DNA of 5,242 nt from Treponema sp. (lineage in GTDB: Bacteria > Spirochaetota > Spirochaetia > Treponematales > Breznakiellaceae). The notes beneath the pieces were generated by a model. It did not search any database. It was given only the letters and a program-made list of their open reading frames with translations, and was not told the DNA's origin. This document shows positions 1 to 5,242 of this stretch, one piece after another. A program made the position numbers and the translations under genes. The number at the start of each line of letters is the position of its first letter. Position 1 is the first letter of the stretch. Where the stretch lies: the NCBI GenBank assembly GCA_031257715.1, contig JAIROE010000270.1, positions 1-5,242 on the forward strand. Reading direction: 5' to 3'.

Positions 1-1038
1 AGGAATTTTCCCCGGCCCCGGTTTAAACTCTACGATTATAAAAACTATCCCGGCTATCCCAACACCCTGCCCCATGCCTTTACCCTGAATTCTCTCGAAG
101 AATGTTCCCATTTTGGCTACAAGGACTACATGATCGATGTCAACAGGGCCAAAGATGAAATCGGCGACAAGGGTATTGTCATGGCCAGTCTTTCCGGCGT
201 TACGCTGGATGAATGGACCGAGATGTGCGGTCTGGTGAACGAAACCAAGGCTGACTGGGTGGAACTCAATGTTTCCTGCCCCTTTGCGGCGGATATGGGC
301 GTCAAGATGGGGGCCGGCGCCGTGGATATGACCGCCGAGGTTGTCAAAACCTGCAAAAGCATCCTGAAAAAGCCCTTCAGCGTTAAAATTTCGCCCCAGA
401 CGGTGGATCAATCCGTGGTGGCCAAGGCCTGCGAAGACGCCGGCGCCATGGCGCTGAATATTTCCGCCCGTTTCTCCGGTTATGACCTGGATATTGAAAC
501 CGCCCGGCCCATAGGCCCCGGTGCCCAGGGCGGCTGGGGCGGCCCGTACCTCATCGGTTACGGAATCAAGAACGCGGCCCTCACGGCCCGCAAGGTCAGC
601 GTCCCCATTATCGCCGGTCTGGGGGTGTGGGACTGGCAGGACATCATCAAGTACACCATGGTAGGAGCCAGCCTGGTGCAGTCCGGCATAGGCATTATGT
701 TGCAGGGCTATGATGTCGCCAGGCGCTGGGCAGAGAAGATCGATATGTGGCTGGATGCCAAGGGATACAAGTCGCTGGACGAAATCCGCGGTATCGCCCT
801 GCCGAACATTCTCAAAACCGCGGAGGTTGAACGCTCCCCCGCGGGCGTGTACGCCAGGGTCGATGCCAACAAATGTACCAAATGCGGGGTGTGCAAACGG
901 AGCTGTTTCTATGGCGCCATCACCCTCACCAAGGCGGGGGCCATCATCGACAGCAAGAAGTGCGACGGCTGCGGTATGTGCGTTGAAGTATGTCCCGTTG
1001 ACGCGGCTTCCATGGTGCGGCCCCAGATCAGGGTGTAA
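1..1038 (+). CDS. PreA-like FMN dehydrogenase with C-terminal 2x[4Fe-4S] ferredoxin domain (5' partial)
   Basis: The frame is open from base 1 with no stop, so the ATG at 130 is internal and the true start lies upstream. The visible 345 residues match the dihydropyrimidine dehydrogenase (PreA / DPD C-terminal half) and class 1 dihydroorotate dehydrogenase fold. The barrel has a VELNVSCP strand (about residues 88-95), a VKISP strand, and a late GLGVWDWQDI...MVGASLVQSG segment where the family binds FMN phosphate. Two ferredoxin motifs follow, each CxxCxxCxxxC: C292/C295/C298/C302 and C321/C324/C327/C331. Only the second has the usual trailing Pro; the first reads CF. PreA-type proteins have about 410 residues, so perhaps 60-90 are missing. 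In PreT-PreA the iron-sulfur clusters carry electrons between an FAD subunit and the FMN barrel. No PreT is seen here; the FAD protein next door may be the partner (inference). The loop after NVSCP lacks a Cys matching the catalytic Cys of DPD, so the substrate is probably not a pyrimidine. Fold assignment is firm; reaction is unknown. Confidence 0.88.
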   Translation, partial: RNFPRPRFKLYDYKNYPGYPNTLPHAFTLNSLEECSHFGYKDYMIDVNRAKDEIGDKGIVMASLSGVTLDEWTEMCGLVNETKADWVELNVSCPFAADMGVKMGAGAVDMTAEVVKTCKSILKKPFSVKISPQTVDQSVVAKACEDAGAMALNISARFSGYDLDIETARPIGPGAQGGWGGPYLIGYGIKNAALTARKVSVPIIAGLGVWDWQDIIKYTMVGASLVQSGIGIMLQGYDVARRWAEKIDMWLDAKGYKSLDEIRGIALPNILKTAEVERSPAGVYARVDANKCTKCGVCKRSCFYGAITLTKAGAIIDSKKCDGCGMCVEVCPVDAASMVRPQIRV

Positions 1039-1045
1039 AGCACAG

Positions 1046-1080
1046 GGGCCTGCCCGATGAATGATGTTTCGGGCAGGCCC
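1046..1080 (+). terminator. Perfect 12-bp GC-rich intercistronic stem-loop (weak terminator or processing/stability hairpin)
   Basis: The left arm 1046-1057 (GGGCCTGCCCGA) is exactly complementary to the right arm 1069-1080 (TCGGGCAGGCCC), with an 11-nt loop. The hairpin begins 7 nt after the stop codon of the PreA-like gene and ends 15 nt before the Shine-Dalgarno of the flavoprotein gene. No T-run follows the right arm (the next bases are GCGCATACC), and none follows it in the other direction, so it is not a canonical intrinsic terminator. A partial terminator, or a stabilising or processing element that alters the relative expression of the two genes, is more likely. The structure is seen; the role is inferred. 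Confidence 0.5.
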
Positions 1081-1095
1081 GCGCATACCCGGCGC

Positions 1096-1103
1096 AGGAA
1101 GGA
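1096..1103 (+). promoter_or_regulatory. Ribosome binding site that fixes the flavoprotein start at 1108
   Basis: AGGAAGGA lies 4 nt before the ATG at 1108. The other in-frame ATG, at 1057, sits in the left arm of the stem-loop with only a weak AGGGG before it, and it would add 17 Arg-rich residues ahead of the FAD-binding strand. The start at 1108 is therefore preferred. Confidence 0.75.
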
Positions 1104-1107
1104 ACAG

Positions 1108-2739
1108 ATGGAATATATCAAATGCGATGTGCTGGTTGCCGGAGGCGGCGCGGCGGGGAGCCGGGCCGCCCTTGCAGCAAAAACCGCCGGTCCCCGCCTC
1201 AGGGTTATGGTGGTGGTGGATGGCGTGTATGAGTCCGGCGGCAGCACCAATATGGCCGCTTCCGAAGCGCTGGGTATTAACGCCCCCTTTAATTATGCGG
1301 ATGACGGCGACAGCCCGGAAATATTTGAAAAAGATATTCTTGAAACCGGCGGCGGCCTTGCGGATCCTGCCCTGTGCCGCATTGTGGCCCGTGAATCCGG
1401 CGACCGGGTACGGGAATTGATGGACCTGGGGATGGTTTTTTTCAGCCGCGACGGTCATCCCCAGGCCCAAAAACTTTCCGGCTGCACAAAGGCCCGCTCC
1501 CTTACCAACGGGGGCAGTACCGGCCGCGAAATGGTGCGGGTCCTTAAAAAACAGGCCCTGCAAAAGGGCGTAGAAATAATCGAGCATCTCAAAATTTTCA
1601 GTCTCTTTCAGGATGAAAACGGAACCGTCCGGGGCGTTTATGGCATGAAAGACGGAAAACCGGTGTTCATTGAAAGCGGCGCTGTTGTGCTTGCCACGGG
1701 CGGAGCCCCGTCCATGTTCAGCGTCAACGTCAGCGCGGCTACCCAAACCGGCGACGGCTGGGCCATGGCGTATAACGCGGGCTGCCGTTTTACCAACATG
1801 GAATTTTTCCAGTGCGGCCCGGCGGTTATGAATTGCGGGATGAAATTTATCATCCATAGCCATATGTGGCGTTTTTTGCCGAAGCTCACCAATAAAGAGG
1901 GGAAAGAATTTTTGTCCGCCTACTGTACAAACGGCGTCAGCGCACAGGAAGCGCTTGATTTGAAGGCCATGTCCTATCCCTTCTCGGTGCGTACCGGCGC
2001 CATGTATGTGGATATTGCGGTATATAAGGAAATTATGGCGGGAAGATGCCTGCCCCATGGCGGCATTTCCTTTGACGTTACCCACATCGCCAAAGAAGAT
2101 CTGCTCAAAAAAGCGCCCATCACCTACGAGACCCTGTTAAAGGCCGGCATTGATCTGGCGGTGGAACCCCTGGAACTCGGCATTGCGGTACAGAATTTCA
2201 ACGGAGGGGTTATTATCGACGAGAACGGATTTACCGGCGTTGAGGGACTCTATGCCGCCGGTGAGGTAACCGGCGGCGTTCACGGATCGGACCGTCCCGG
2301 CGGAAACAACCTTTCGGACACCCAGGTTTTCGGGTACCGGGCGGGCCGCGCTGCCTCAGCCTTTGCGGAGACAAACCGCCGGCGGGTTCAGGGGCCCGAA
2401 ATTGAAACCGGGAACCTGGCGGCCGGCCGGGATGAGGCGGACATAATCAGGGAAAGCGAGGCCCTCTACTATAAGGAAATGACGGTTATCCGCCATAAGG
2501 CGGGAATAGAAAAGATCCTCGACTTTATCGATCAAAAAGGCGGCAAGGCTGTTTCGGTTCAGTTAAAAAACCGCCTCTGCGTTGGCAGACTGCTGGCAAA
2601 TGCGATACGTGCGCGGGACGAAAGCCGGGGCACCCACTACCGGGAAGACCGGCCCAAAACAGAAGAATCGTGGCGCCGCCGCATTGTTCTCGTCCGCGGG
2701 AGCGACGGGCTGCCCCGGGAAATCAAGGAGAAAAAATGA
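1108..2739 (+). CDS. FAD-dependent oxidoreductase, fumarate reductase / succinate dehydrogenase / APS reductase flavoprotein superfamily
   Basis: A 543-residue soluble flavoprotein with no signal peptide or membrane segment. The dinucleotide-binding strand is at the extreme N terminus (CDVLVAGGGAAG, residues 6-17), supporting the start at 1108. A GGSTNMAASEALG loop follows (44-56) where the family contacts FAD, with no His for covalent FAD attachment. The second FAD-binding segment is VVLATGG. Near the C terminus are the superfamily signatures GGVHGSDRPGGNNLSDTQVFG (about 390-410, with H392 and R396) and SRGTHYRED (506-514). The length fits fumarate reductase or L-aspartate oxidase flavoproteins. 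Two substrate motifs differ, however: the HPT triad is replaced by CGP (C236), and the HxTMGG segment reads QNFNGG (362-367). An oxidation or reduction of a substrate other than fumarate/succinate is inferred. The gene ends in a 4-nt ATGA overlap with the first RraA gene, implying coupled translation. The electron partner may be the ferredoxin domain encoded just upstream. Superfamily assignment is firm; substrate is unknown. Confidence 0.9.
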   Translation: MEYIKCDVLVAGGGAAGSRAALAAKTAGPRLRVMVVVDGVYESGGSTNMAASEALGINAPFNYADDGDSPEIFEKDILETGGGLADPALCRIVARESGDRVRELMDLGMVFFSRDGHPQAQKLSGCTKARSLTNGGSTGREMVRVLKKQALQKGVEIIEHLKIFSLFQDENGTVRGVYGMKDGKPVFIESGAVVLATGGAPSMFSVNVSAATQTGDGWAMAYNAGCRFTNMEFFQCGPAVMNCGMKFIIHSHMWRFLPKLTNKEGKEFLSAYCTNGVSAQEALDLKAMSYPFSVRTGAMYVDIAVYKEIMAGRCLPHGGISFDVTHIAKEDLLKKAPITYETLLKAGIDLAVEPLELGIAVQNFNGGVIIDENGFTGVEGLYAAGEVTGGVHGSDRPGGNNLSDTQVFGYRAGRAASAFAETNRRRVQGPEIETGNLAAGRDEADIIRESEALYYKEMTVIRHKAGIEKILDFIDQKGGKAVSVQLKNRLCVGRLLANAIRARDESRGTHYREDRPKTEESWRRRIVLVRGSDGLPREIKEKK

Positions 2740-3446
2740 GCGTTTTCAGCGAAAAATACGGCGCCGTTTTTCAGCGTCTTTCCACCACCAATGTTTCGGA
2801 CGCGCTGGATGCCCTTGGGTTGAAGGGGTCCACCTGGGGAATCCGCCCCATGTGGTACACGTTTACCAAAATCGCGGGCCCCGCGGTTACGGTCAAGATG
2901 ACCGCCGCCGGTCTTACCAGGGGAACGCACCACCTGGGGGTAAAAGCGATAGACACCGCCCGGGAAGGGGATGTGATCATCATTGATAATGGCGGCCGCC
3001 TGGACACTTCCTGCTGGGGCGGCATACTTGCCAACGGCGCAAAAATGAAAAAGATCGCGGCCGTGGTTATTGACGGCGCCTGCCGCGATCTGGACGACTG
3101 TGTGGACTGCGGTTTCAACGTATACGCCCGCGGAACGGTGGTCGCCACGGCCCGGGGGCGGGTTATGGAAGAAGCGACCAATGTGATGATCCAGTTCGGC
3201 GGCGTGCAGGTTCGTCCGGGGGACATTGTTTTTGGCGATAAAAGCGGCGTGGTGATTATCCCCGCTGAACGGCTGGATGATGTCATCAAAAAAGCGGAAG
3301 ACCTGTACGAAAAAGAAGAAGCCATGATAGCCGACATAAAAAGCGGAATGTCAATGATTGAGGTTGATGAAAAATACAACTATGAAAAGATGCTGAAAGG
3401 TGAAATTAAGGGGCATAAAGGAGCGCTCCATGGACCAAATTATTGA
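2736..3446 (+). CDS. RraA-family protein, first of three (acid-less WGG subtype)
   Basis: A 236-residue protein of the RraA / 4-hydroxy-4-methyl-2-oxoglutarate aldolase family, often mislabelled dimethylmenaquinone methyltransferase. The start at 2736 overlaps the stop of the flavoprotein gene as ATGA and has AAGGAG 5 nt upstream. Family landmarks in order: an N-terminal SDALDALG helix (21-28), AGPAVTV (47-53), IIIDNGG (81-87), VIDGACRD (111-118), VRPGDIVFGD (159-168) and GVVIIP (171-176), then a charged helical tail. In class II metal-dependent aldolases of this family a D/E-x20-R-D motif places an acid and the metal-site Arg-Asp. Here R117-D118 is present, but the residue 21 before R117 is G96 (in CWGG), not Asp or Glu. 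The conserved GDxDG turn reads GDKSG. Both changes are shared with the third RraA protein in this window. It may be an aldolase or decarboxylase with altered substrate, or a non-catalytic partner of its neighbours. It is unlikely to be the E. coli-type RNase E regulator, because it keeps R-D. Confidence 0.9.
   Translation: MSVFSEKYGAVFQRLSTTNVSDALDALGLKGSTWGIRPMWYTFTKIAGPAVTVKMTAAGLTRGTHHLGVKAIDTAREGDVIIIDNGGRLDTSCWGGILANGAKMKKIAAVVIDGACRDLDDCVDCGFNVYARGTVVATARGRVMEEATNVMIQFGGVQVRPGDIVFGDKSGVVIIPAERLDDVIKKAEDLYEKEEAMIADIKSGMSMIEVDEKYNYEKMLKGEIKGHKGALHGPNY
3417..3423 (+). promoter_or_regulatory. Ribosome binding site inside the preceding gene, fixing the start at 3430
   Basis: AAAGGAG lies 6 nt before the ATG at 3430, within the last codons of the first RraA gene. 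The other in-frame ATG, at 3400, has no comparable site, would extend the overlap to 47 nt, and would add ten residues (MKLRGIKERS) that are just the readthrough of this site and its flank. Confidence 0.75.
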
Positions 3447-4053
3447 AGCCTACAAAAAACTGCCGCTGGGAAACATCTGCGACGCCAACGACAAGGGCGG
3501 AAACATGGACCCCGGCATTAAGCCGGTGGATGCCCGTTGCAAGATGGCCGGTCCCGCGTATACCGTCAAAGCCCACCCTTCCGACAATGTGGCCATCCAC
3601 AAGGCGATATACGAAGCGCCCAGGGGATCCGTACTGGTGGTGGATGCCGGAGGTTTTTGCCGGGGGCACTTCGGCGAAATTATGGCCTTTGCCTGCATAC
3701 AGCGGGGCCTTGCCGGTCTTGTCATAGACGGCGGTATCCGGGATGCCAATGACATTGAAGCCCTTGGATTCCCGGTCTTTAGCCGGGGCATTAATCCCGG
3801 CGGAACCCAGAAGGAAGTAGTTGGGGTGTGCGGACAGCCGGTCGTCTGCGGCGGCCTTCAGGTCGCAGCCGGCGATATGATCGTCGGAGACCGGGACGGC
3901 GTTGTGGCCATTCCCCGGGAAAAAATAGGGATCATCCTGGAAAAAGCCCAGGCCATTGCCGCAAAGGAAGCGGAAGTATTGCAGATGCTTAAAGAAGGGA
4001 AAACCACCATCGAGATATACCGGTTTACCAAACTATTGCCCCAAAAAGATTAA
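3430..4053 (+). CDS. RraA-family protein, second of three (canonical aldolase-like active site)
   Basis: A 207-residue member of the RraA / HMG aldolase family, with the shortest N terminus of the three. Landmarks: GNICDANDKGG (14-24), AGPAYTV (40-46), VVDAGG (70-75), GHFGEIM (79-85), LVIDGGIRD (97-105), FPVFSRG (114-120) and GDRDGVVAIP (153-162). The acid/Arg/Asp set expected for a metal-dependent aldolase is complete: E83, then 20 residues, then R104-D105. The GDRDG turn is also the consensus form. In characterised relatives this site cleaves 4-hydroxy-4-methyl- or 4-carboxy-4-hydroxy-2-oxo diacids to pyruvate and an oxoacid, and can decarboxylate oxaloacetate. This protein is the best candidate in the cluster for such a step. 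It overlaps the previous gene by 17 nt in a different frame and is followed 12 nt later by the third RraA gene, so it is very likely co-translated with both. The exact substrate cannot be read from the sequence. Confidence 0.9.
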   Translation: MDQIIEAYKKLPLGNICDANDKGGNMDPGIKPVDARCKMAGPAYTVKAHPSDNVAIHKAIYEAPRGSVLVVDAGGFCRGHFGEIMAFACIQRGLAGLVIDGGIRDANDIEALGFPVFSRGINPGGTQKEVVGVCGQPVVCGGLQVAAGDMIVGDRDGVVAIPREKIGIILEKAQAIAAKEAEVLQMLKEGKTTIEIYRFTKLLPQKD

Positions 4054-4065
4054 AGGAGGAATTAT

Positions 4066-4731
4066 ATGGCCGAAGGTTTTACGCGGGAAAGGGCTGAAAA
4101 ACTGAAAAGCTTCGGTACCTGTGCGGTCTCGGATGCCATGGACCGTCTGGGCATTCCCTGCGGATTGTACGGGATAAAACCGATTATCAGGCACAAGGCC
4201 ATTTGCGGCCCCGCTTTTACTGTGCATTATATTCCCTGCGGAACCAACAAGGGAACGGTTGGCGACTTTCTGGACGATGTGAAAGCCGGAGAAGTGGTTG
4301 TCATTGACAACGGTGGCAGGGATTACGGCACGGTTTGGGGCGGCCTGATGTCCCTTTCGGCTTCCCTGCATAAAATTGAAGGCACCGTTATCGACGGCGT
4401 CTGCCGCGATACGCCGGTGGTTTTTGAACAGGATTATCCCATATTCACCAAAGGCTTTTATATGGTAACCGGGAAAGACCGGGTTGAAGTGGACGAGATA
4501 GGCGGCGTGGTTTCAATTTCCAATATTCAGGTTAAACCCGGCGACATTATTCTGGGTGACGATTCGGGCGTCATTGTCATCCCCCTTGAACGGTTTGATG
4601 AAGTTTTTGCGGTGGCCGAAGAAATTGCGGAAAAGGAATCGGCCATAGAGGAAAACGTCCGTAACGGAATGTCGCTGCGTGAAGCCAGGGCGAAAGTTTC
4701 TTACCACAATTTGCAAACCAGCCGCAAGTAA
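4066..4731 (+). CDS. RraA-family protein, third of three (acid-less WGG subtype)
   Basis: A 221-residue RraA-family protein with a strong site AAAGGAGGA (4052-4060) 5 nt before the ATG. Landmarks: VSDAMDRLGI (21-30), CGPAFTV (48-54) VVVIDNGGRD (77-86), WGGLM (91-95), TVIDGVCRD (107-115), IQVKPGDIILGD (154-165) and GVIVIP (168-173), then a Glu-rich helical tail. It resembles the first RraA protein more than the second: both share IDNGGR, WGG, GxCRD, an IQFGGVQV/VSISNIQV segment before PGD, GDxSG, and a GMS motif in the tail. As in the first copy, the position 21 residues before R114 is Gly (G93), not Asp or Glu. The two are clearly diverged at DNA level, so the duplication is old. A similar acidless paralogue on each side of a canonical one may mean a mixed oligomer, since family members are trimers or hexamers with active sites between subunits; this is inference. 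Confidence 0.9.
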   Translation: MAEGFTRERAEKLKSFGTCAVSDAMDRLGIPCGLYGIKPIIRHKAICGPAFTVHYIPCGTNKGTVGDFLDDVKAGEVVVIDNGGRDYGTVWGGLMSLSASLHKIEGTVIDGVCRDTPVVFEQDYPIFTKGFYMVTGKDRVEVDEIGGVVSISNIQVKPGDIILGDDSGVIVIPLERFDEVFAVAEEIAEKESAIEENVRNGMSLREARAKVSYHNLQTSRK

Positions 4732-4745
4732 AAAAGGAGGGGCCC

Positions 4746-5242
4746 ATGGTACTGACCAAAGAAGAACAGGCGATGCTGGATGGCGAATCCGGCAAGGCGG
4801 TACAGCAAAGCATGAAGGTCCTCGTTACTCTGGGAAATATCTACGGGGCGGAACGGATGATCAGCATAACCAATGTGCACTCGCCGGGAGTTTCCTACCG
4901 CGTTACCGGCGATTCGGGCCTTGCCTATGTACAGGAAGCGGCGAAAGAAGCGAAATTTAAAATTCCGATGACGCTTAACAGTATCGGTATTGATTACGAA
5001 GACTGGAAAAAAATCGGATTTCCGGAAGATTTTTCGCTGAAGCAGATTGAACTCTCTGAGGCCTACCGGAAAATGGGGGCGATTGAAGTGAACAGCTGCA
5101 CCCCCTACCTGGCGGGAAATATTCCGCGCTTTGGCGAACACGTAGCCTGGGGCGAATCTTCGGCGATTGTGTTTGCAAACTCCGTATTGGGGGCCCGGAC
5201 AAACCGCGAAGGCGGCCCCACCGCGCTGGCGGCGGCCCTCTG
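4746..5242 (+). CDS. Aconitase X catalytic (large) domain, 3' partial
   Basis: The frame opens at ATG 4746 behind AAGGAGG (4734-4740) and runs without a stop to the window edge, giving 165 residues and two extra bases. The sequence matches the aconitase X N-terminal/catalytic domain (formerly DUF521). It begins with the typical LTKEEQAMLDGESG (3-16), then GNIYGAERM (30-38), TLNSIGID (82-89), a CTPYL motif (C118 onward), and the strongly conserved GEHVAWGESSA and FANSVLGARTNREGGPTAL near the end of the visible part. C118 is a candidate ligand of the iron-sulfur cluster; other expected Cys would be past the window. Full catalytic domains have about 400 residues, so less than half is seen. The small swivel domain (formerly DUF126) is either fused at the C terminus or encoded next. 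Known members are cis-3-hydroxy-L-proline dehydratases and the archaeal phosphomevalonate dehydratase; the substrate here is unknown. Position 14 nt after the third RraA gene suggests it is in the same transcript. Confidence 0.93.
   Translation, partial: MVLTKEEQAMLDGESGKAVQQSMKVLVTLGNIYGAERMISITNVHSPGVSYRVTGDSGLAYVQEAAKEAKFKIPMTLNSIGIDYEDWKKIGFPEDFSLKQIELSEAYRKMGAIEVNSCTPYLAGNIPRFGEHVAWGESSAIVFANSVLGARTNREGGPTALAAAL

Noticed and set aside
710..1060. 116-codon frame on the plus strand and minus-strand frames around 708-1250
   Set aside because: Out-of-frame shadows of the PreA-like and flavoprotein genes. The Pro/Arg-rich composition is typical of wrong-frame reading.
1057..1107. N-terminal extension of the flavoprotein from the ATG at 1057
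   Set aside because: It begins inside the stem-loop, has a weak ribosome site and adds Arg-rich residues before the FAD strand. The ATG at 1108 has AGGAAGGA at proper distance.
2670..2735. Earlier in-frame start for the first RraA gene
   Set aside because: It would overlap the flavoprotein gene by 70 nt and add non-family residues. The ATGA start at 2736 with AAGGAG fits the family N terminus.
1108..2739. Calling the flavoprotein fumarate reductase (frdA) or L-aspartate oxidase (nadB)
   Set aside because: The HPT and HxTMGG substrate motifs are absent and no FrdB, membrane anchor or NAD-synthesis genes are present.
2771..3379. 202-codon open frame on the minus strand
   Set aside because: It lies wholly inside the first RraA gene, which has clear family motifs. 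The translation has no recognisable domain and looks like the complement of a GC-rich coding frame.
3400..3429. Earlier in-frame start for the second RraA gene
   Set aside because: No good ribosome site, and the added residues merely translate the Shine-Dalgarno region of the start at 3430.
2736..4731. Calling the RraA proteins regulators of RNase E or menaquinone methyltransferases
   Set aside because: All three keep the R-D pair lost in E. coli RraA, and the methyltransferase label is a historic misannotation. The neighbours are metabolic enzymes.
2736..4731. Recent tandem duplication of the RraA genes
   Set aside because: Nucleotide sequences of the three are clearly diverged and their lengths differ. 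Similarity is at protein motif level only.
4701..5141. 146-codon minus-strand frame near the window end
   Set aside because: It is antisense to the third RraA gene's end and to aconitase X, whose conserved motifs establish the plus strand as coding.

Overview
This window is one stretch of a single co-directional gene cluster on the + strand. It holds six protein-coding genes and almost no non-coding DNA. In order they are: (1) a 5'-truncated PreA-like protein, with an FMN TIM-barrel of the dihydropyrimidine/dihydroorotate dehydrogenase type and a C-terminal 2x[4Fe-4S] ferredoxin domain; (2) an FAD flavoprotein of the fumarate reductase / succinate dehydrogenase / APS reductase superfamily; (3-5) three different RraA-family proteins in tandem, the family that includes 4-hydroxy-4-methyl-2-oxoglutarate aldolase; (6) the N-terminal 165 residues of an aconitase X (AcnX) catalytic domain, cut by the window end. 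No RNA gene, mobile element, CRISPR array or internal promoter is visible.

The DNA is moderately GC-rich. Every internal gene start has a strong purine-rich Shine-Dalgarno sequence (AGGAAGGA, AAGGAG, AAAGGAG, AAAGGAGGA, AAGGAGG). Gaps are very short, or the genes overlap: a 4-nt ATGA overlap between genes 2 and 3, a 17-nt overlap between 3 and 4, and 12- and 14-nt gaps after that. This is a bacterial operon layout. The iron-sulfur and flavin content suggests an anaerobe. Taxonomy cannot be fixed from the sequence; a firmicute, spirochaete or deltaproteobacterium would all fit. The only sizeable intergenic gap (1039-1107) holds a perfect 12-bp GC-rich stem-loop, which may set the expression of the flavoprotein/RraA/AcnX part apart from the PreA-like gene.

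The enzymes suggest a catabolic or salvage pathway for an unidentified hydroxy- or oxo-carboxylic acid. AcnX would remove or add water, the FAD protein would do a redox step on a carbon-carbon or carbon-heteroatom bond, the PreA-like iron-sulfur protein could catalyse a second redox step or pass electrons to a ferredoxin or NAD(P)H pool, and one or more RraA proteins would do a retro-aldol cleavage or decarboxylation giving pyruvate or a related oxoacid. That scheme is inference. The sequence shows directly that several members depart from their textbook relatives at functional positions. The flavoprotein lacks both substrate-binding His motifs of fumarate reductase. The PreA-like barrel lacks a Cys where dihydropyrimidine dehydrogenase has its catalytic one. 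Two of the three RraA proteins have Gly where the D/E-x20-R-D motif needs an acid, while the middle one keeps Glu. The cluster therefore probably does not perform pyrimidine reduction or fumarate respiration.
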